64,000 nt of DNA from Enoplolaimus lenunculus (Eukaryota; Nematoda; Enoplea; Enoplida; Thoracostomopsidae). The position numbers and the translations under genes were made by a program. The stretch covers positions 62,001 through 126,000 of the forward strand of contig JASANG010000777.1 in NCBI GenBank assembly GCA_030248215.1. The letters run 5' to 3'. Shown here piece after piece: positions 61,901 through 64,000 of the stretch. Numbering within the stretch: the first letter of the stretch is position 1; every line of letters starts with the position of its first letter. Below the pieces are notes generated by a model. That model had not been told where the DNA came from and ran no database searches. It saw only the letters and a list, made by a program, of their open reading frames with translations.

Positions 61901-62692
61901 GTAAGGTGTTTTCCTTGATGGTTTAATATTTGAAAGACTTGTTCGTCGTGTTTTATTGTGTTTTCATTTGAATTTGAAGCGTTGTGCGTTTTTACCCACA
62001 TAGATTTTTTGAAGAGAGAACGTCAATATTTTCTAAGGCGATGTCTTCGACTTAAACTCGAGCGTGATGTAAGCTCAAAACTGTGCATACTTCAATCAAG
62101 AACATTGTTAGACTTTGATTTTGTTTCAGGCCGAATTGAGTCCGATCAAACAGAAACGTAACGTTGACAATTTTCTGTTAGCTTGCCGACGCCTTGGAAT
62201 TCCTACGGTAAGTGATTTAGGTTGTTAGCATTTTGCATTCTGAGTTCACCATGACTGGTTAAAGCCTTATTGTATTTTTTGCCAATCGCTGATCTATTCC
62301 AGGTAATGACATGCGTACATCGTGTCAGGTTTCACAATAAATTTTTAAAAACCAACTGCTGTGATTTTAGAGTTTTGCGACTAGTTTACTTCTTGAGGAT
62401 TTATTAAGAATACTCTTTTTTGTGCTAACCAAGCTTCTTCTAATTTGTAACTCAAGTATCTTAGAACAATACAGTCGTTGCAGGGTTAATCTGCTTTATC
62501 AATAATATTTACATGAAAGTATAAACACAAAAATTAGCTCGGACGATGTCCAAATGTACCTACATTAATACCTTATATATTTAGATGTCGTTATGTACTG
62601 CAAGTGATATTTTGGAACAGCGTCGACCAAAAATGATTGCACAAACAATGGCTGGACTATCAAAATTGATTCAGGATGTTAAAACCGTTTGA
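34971..62692 (+). CDS. LRCH: LRCH protein: leucine-rich repeats plus C-terminal calponin-homology domain
   Basis: Fifteen exons in phase: 34971-35130, 41825-41969, 48909-49038, 49509-49614, 49978-50114, 50694-50920, 51385-51556, 53566-54795 (or 54801), 57087-57190, 57577-59560, 59831-60368, 60611-60711, 61340-61480, 62130-62207, 62585-62692; about 1786 residues. Residues 1-53 match the LRCH N-terminus (GILYLGDRNLKEYPS). Residues 54-226 are leucine-rich repeats (DLSENRLTEVP, LEVLLLSHNKLECLP, LRVLDVRQNLLIELP). HCKKGWLHLFRYL closes the LRR unit as in relatives. Residues 360-769 and 804-1465 are Ser/Asn-rich and probably disordered. Residues 1679-1786 form the CH domain (LIGDGVQLCNLANMAKPKSV, KRNVDNFLLACRRLGIPT). 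LRCH family members are cortical scaffolds linked to actin, moesin and Rho-family control. Human members have about 700-760 residues, so this protein is unusually long. The start codon lies directly before the conserved region. Confidence 0.95.
36188..36542. mobile_element. hAT-like MITE, family B, in LRCH intron 1
   Basis: The 355-bp element has termini TAGGGATGTGTCGATACC and, reverse-complemented, TAGGGATGTGCCGATTAATC. Flanking 8-mers TTTTAAAT (36180-36187) and TTTTACAT (36543-36550) agree at 7 of 8 positions. The interior repeats CCGATACCGATGCCGAT words at both ends. It is non-coding. Confidence 0.82.
36957..37080. repeat. telomere-like hexamers in LRCH intron 1
   Basis: TTAGCTTAGGCTTATTTTTA, GCTTATGCTTAGG and CCAATGCCTAAGCC are spread over about 120 bp, in both orientations. 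Confidence 0.45.
39211..39262. repeat. telomere-like hexamers in LRCH intron 1 (second cluster)
   Basis: CGCCTAAGTTTAGGCTAAGG, then CTTAGATTTGCACTGACGCC followed by TAAGC. Both strands of the hexamer appear head to head. Confidence 0.45.
41500..41576. repeat. GC-rich GGGGCCGCGGCC repeat in LRCH intron 1
   Basis: GGGGCCGCGGCCAACACG and GCTACCGGCCCCAGGG bracket a short GC-rich island in AT-rich intron sequence. Related GGCCGGGGCC words occur at 42751-42822, 46334-46383 and 47230-47243, so this is probably a dispersed element. Confidence 0.4.
43785..44174. mobile_element. hAT-like MITE, family A, copy 3, in LRCH intron 2
   Basis: The 390-bp element starts CAGGGTTCAACCGGAA and ends TTCCGGTTTCGCCCTG. 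It is flanked by a perfect 8-bp duplication TCTGGTGG (43777-43784 and 44175-44182). The interior matches the copy at 7503-7869 in opposite orientation. Confidence 0.9.
45110..45535. mobile_element. hAT-like MITE, GGAACAGG subtype, copy 1
   Basis: It starts CAGGGTTCCAACAGGAAC and ends TTCCGGTTGAACCCTA. GGAACCGGAACAGGA words lie near both ends, and TTTGAAATAATTTTCAT is shared with the next copy. A clean target duplication is not seen because the flanks are TA-rich. Confidence 0.7.
45545..45954. mobile_element. hAT-like MITE, GGAACAGG subtype, copy 2
   Basis: About 410 bp, starting AAGGGTTCCAACAAGGAAC and ending TTCTGGTTAAACCCTG. It is co-linear with copy 1 just upstream, separated by about 10 bp. 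Flanks are compatible with an 8-bp TATATATT duplication (45537-45544, 45955-45962), but the site is low complexity. Confidence 0.65.
45963..46313. mobile_element. hAT-like MITE, GCAAAGCGGAAC subtype
   Basis: It starts GCAATCGGAATTCCGATTCC and ends CAGTTCCGCTTTGCACCCT, with TATATATT on both sides (45955-45962 and 46314-46321). The left terminus seems to lack the CAGGGT part. Related ends occur at 43347 (GGTGCAAAGCGGAACTG) and near 47190. Confidence 0.6.
46110..47480. repeat. segmental duplication inside LRCH intron 2
   Basis: 46113-46580 and 47010-47425 are co-linear diverged copies. Both run through ATTGTTGxCAGCCAACAGA, ATCCGTACAGTCACAAAATT, GGGGCCAGCAAAA, TGTAGCTTTTGCGTT, a CGCGTCACGC pair and TTAGTGTTAATGGATTTG. 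The offset is about 840-900 bp and varies through indels. Confidence 0.8.
48070..48640. repeat. CCGTCCGTC dispersed repeat, copy 1 (LRCH intron 2)
   Basis: Starts with CGTCCGTCCGTTCGTCTGTC, then GGCTGAACCGATTTTGATAA, AAAATTTTAAGCCGTTTATT and several TAGCTAAT/AATTAGCATA repeats. It is co-linear with 54968-55506. Confidence 0.75.
49854..49900. repeat. telomere-like hexamers in LRCH intron 4
   Basis: TTAGGCGTAGGCTTAACTCA, then ATCTAAGCATAGACGTAGG. These are degenerate TTAGGC units about 80 bp before exon 5. Confidence 0.45.
54968..55506. mobile_element. CCGTCCGTC dispersed repeat, copy 2, with inverted ends (LRCH intron 8)
   Basis: A perfect 13-bp inverted pair bounds this copy: GAGCGAAGCTCGA (54968-54980) and TCGAGCTTCGCTC (55494-55506). 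The interior parallels 48070-48640 (CTGAACCGATTT, TTATTATCCTG, AAAATTTTAAGCCGTTTATT). It is non-coding. The family is not identified. Confidence 0.7.
56063..56820. mobile_element. foldback element with C-run/G-run arms (LRCH intron 8)
   Basis: The outermost 13 bp are a perfect inverted pair: CTGGCTTCTCCAC (56063-56075) and GTGGAGAAGCCAG (56808-56820). The arms, about 56063-56200 and 56680-56820, are diverged reverse complements full of GCCCCCCAGCAAAA and CCCCAGGA words. The spacer is AT-rich. No coding function is supported. Confidence 0.78.
60836..61025. mobile_element. SINE-tail copy in LRCH intron 12
   Basis: Shares AAGATACATG, GAGGTTTTAGT, TTATTATTTTCAGCTG, ACTCAGAACTA and CGTCGTACCATA with the element at 34585-34945, but lacks the tRNA-like head. 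It is probably a deleted or alternative member of the same family. Confidence 0.6.
61481..61560. repeat. (GTTT)n microsatellite next to an LRCH splice donor
   Basis: Begins immediately at the GTAAGTTTG donor of the first CH-domain exon (61340-61480) and runs as GTTTGTTTGT units. The open frames it yields are by-products. Confidence 0.9.
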
Positions 62693-62716
62693 TGCCCGTT
62701 TAGTCGTTACTGCAAC

Positions 62717-64000
62717 AAACAACTGGATTTAGTGTATACATAAACAATTTTTTGCATTTCATATAACAAATCGTCAGATACATAAGATGTGTGTCTAATT
62801 AAGCTGTGGCAGTAAAGGTTGAAAGATTTGAATAATGTAAAACGAAGTAAGTTATCTGAAGGTATTGTGCAGATTGATGTGAGTAACTTAGAATAGGAAC
62901 AATATATGGCCGAGATCCTGTTTTGTGATGGTCAATATGTTATTGTCTTAATGTGCAAAACGTTGTGCAACCTATGAATATAATGTTTGTTTACATAATT
63001 TGTTCCAAGTGCAACCAAATGTGAAAAGTATTGCAATTGAAAAAATAATCGTTTTACCGTTGCTAGAACCAAGAGTGGATAATCGCAGTTTAACAAGAGA
63101 GTGCAACTGGGCACAATCTGTGTAGAAAAGAATGTACCCGGCACGCGTTGCGTTTTTGACCAACCTCCCCCTCCCTTTATTTAGAGGGTGTACAACCGGT
63201 GCGAACCGTGACACTTTATTTATGCAGCATAAAGCAAACTCCGCATATAGTATAATTTAGGGTATTCGTGTGATAGTGACCCCCATCTAAACAATGGGCG
63301 GTCGGCCAAAAACGCAACACCCAGTGGTTCATTTTGTGGCATACAGAACGCCAAGGGTTGCACACTCTAGTATCATGCACTCTTGTTAGAACTGAAGATA
63401 AATTTAGTGTTAAAATAGAATATTGTTGTGGCAGTATTAAACGAATTTGCGAGGAAAGTCTCTGCTCAAAAATTGCATCTTAACAATTTGTGATAAATTT
63501 TATCACAGCCGGCGTTTGGCTTTTGCAACAAAATAAGCCTTTGGTTGGACTTGGTTAAACAACTGGATTTAGTGTATACATAAACAATTTTTTGCATTTC
63601 ATATAACAAATCGTCAGATACATAAGATGTGTGTCTAATTAAGCTGTGGCAGTAAAGGTTGAAAGATTTGAATAATGTAAAACGAAGTAAGTTATCTGAA
63701 GGTATTGTGCAGATTGATGTGAGTAACTTAGAATAGGAACAATATATGGCCGAGATCCTGTTTTGTGATGGTCAATATGTTATTGTCTTAATGTGCAAAA
63801 CGTTGTGCAACCTATGAATATTATGTTTGTTTACATAATTTGTTCCAAGTGCAACCAAATGTGAAAAGTATTGCAATTGAAAAAATAATCGTTTTACCGT
63901 TGCTAGAACCAAGAGTGGATAATCGCAGTTTAACAAGAGAGTGCAACTGGGCACAATCTGTGTAGAAAAGAATGTACCCGGCACGCGTTGCGTTTTTGAC
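62717..64000. repeat. 840-bp direct duplication after the LRCH stop
   Basis: 62717-63160 is repeated at 63557-64000 with one difference (A at 62982, T at 63822) in 444 bp. The second copy is cut by the window end, so the full length is unknown. The first copy begins about 25 bp after the LRCH stop and covers its likely 3' UTR. The intervening 63161-63556 has no recognisable gene. Confidence 0.95.

Noticed and set aside
62932-63984. Duplicated 70-codon minus-strand frames
   Set aside because: They look conserved only because the 840-bp block is duplicated. There is no family similarity or splice support.

Overview
The window comes from an animal genome, almost certainly a nematode. Two genes encode typical nematode cuticle collagens, with an N-terminal membrane-anchor domain, Cys clusters and Gly-X-Y blocks. 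Degenerate copies of the nematode telomere hexamer TTAGGC are scattered throughout. Base composition is AT-rich, introns run from about 50 bp to 7 kb, and non-coding DNA is full of short non-autonomous transposons. Compact Caenorhabditis-like architecture is therefore unlikely. A basal lineage such as Dorylaimia/Enoplia would fit, but the species cannot be fixed from this sequence.

Four protein-coding genes were rebuilt by joining exons at GT/AG sites with matching phase. (1) 39-4726 (+): the 3' end of a DLG5-type MAGUK, covering the end of SH3, a basic hook and a guanylate-kinase-like domain; the 5' part lies outside the window. (2) 15716-19016 (+): cuticle collagen A, four exons, 308 residues. 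(3) 22380-25555 (-): cuticle collagen B, a convergent paralogue of A with the same exon plan; its exon 2 is off by one base. (4) 34971-62692 (+): a complete LRCH gene (leucine-rich repeats plus C-terminal calponin-homology domain), fifteen exons, about 1786 residues. This is more than twice the usual length because of two very large Ser/Asn-rich exons.

Between the genes: 4727-9060 holds MITEs and a foldback element. 9070-11210 is an 18-bp minisatellite with higher-order structure. 11505-13345 is a second, degenerate satellite with a recurring GCAACCTTTTTCGCTC box. The collagen pair encloses a second foldback element. 25629-26012 is a tandem duplication just upstream of collagen B. 26013-34580 is AT-rich with TA microsatellites and no gene. 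A tRNA-like SINE cluster abuts the LRCH start codon. LRCH introns 1, 2 and 8 carry hAT-like MITEs, several with intact 8-bp target-site duplications, plus other dispersed repeats. An 840-bp direct duplication follows the LRCH stop codon and runs off the window.

The genes show no sign of forming one pathway. DLG5 and LRCH are both cortical or junctional scaffold families, and the collagens are extracellular matrix. I found no rRNA, confident tRNA gene, CRISPR array or prokaryote-type system. The notable material is the dense, partly datable record of non-autonomous DNA transposons, the two satellites, and the unusual LRCH and collagen B gene structures.
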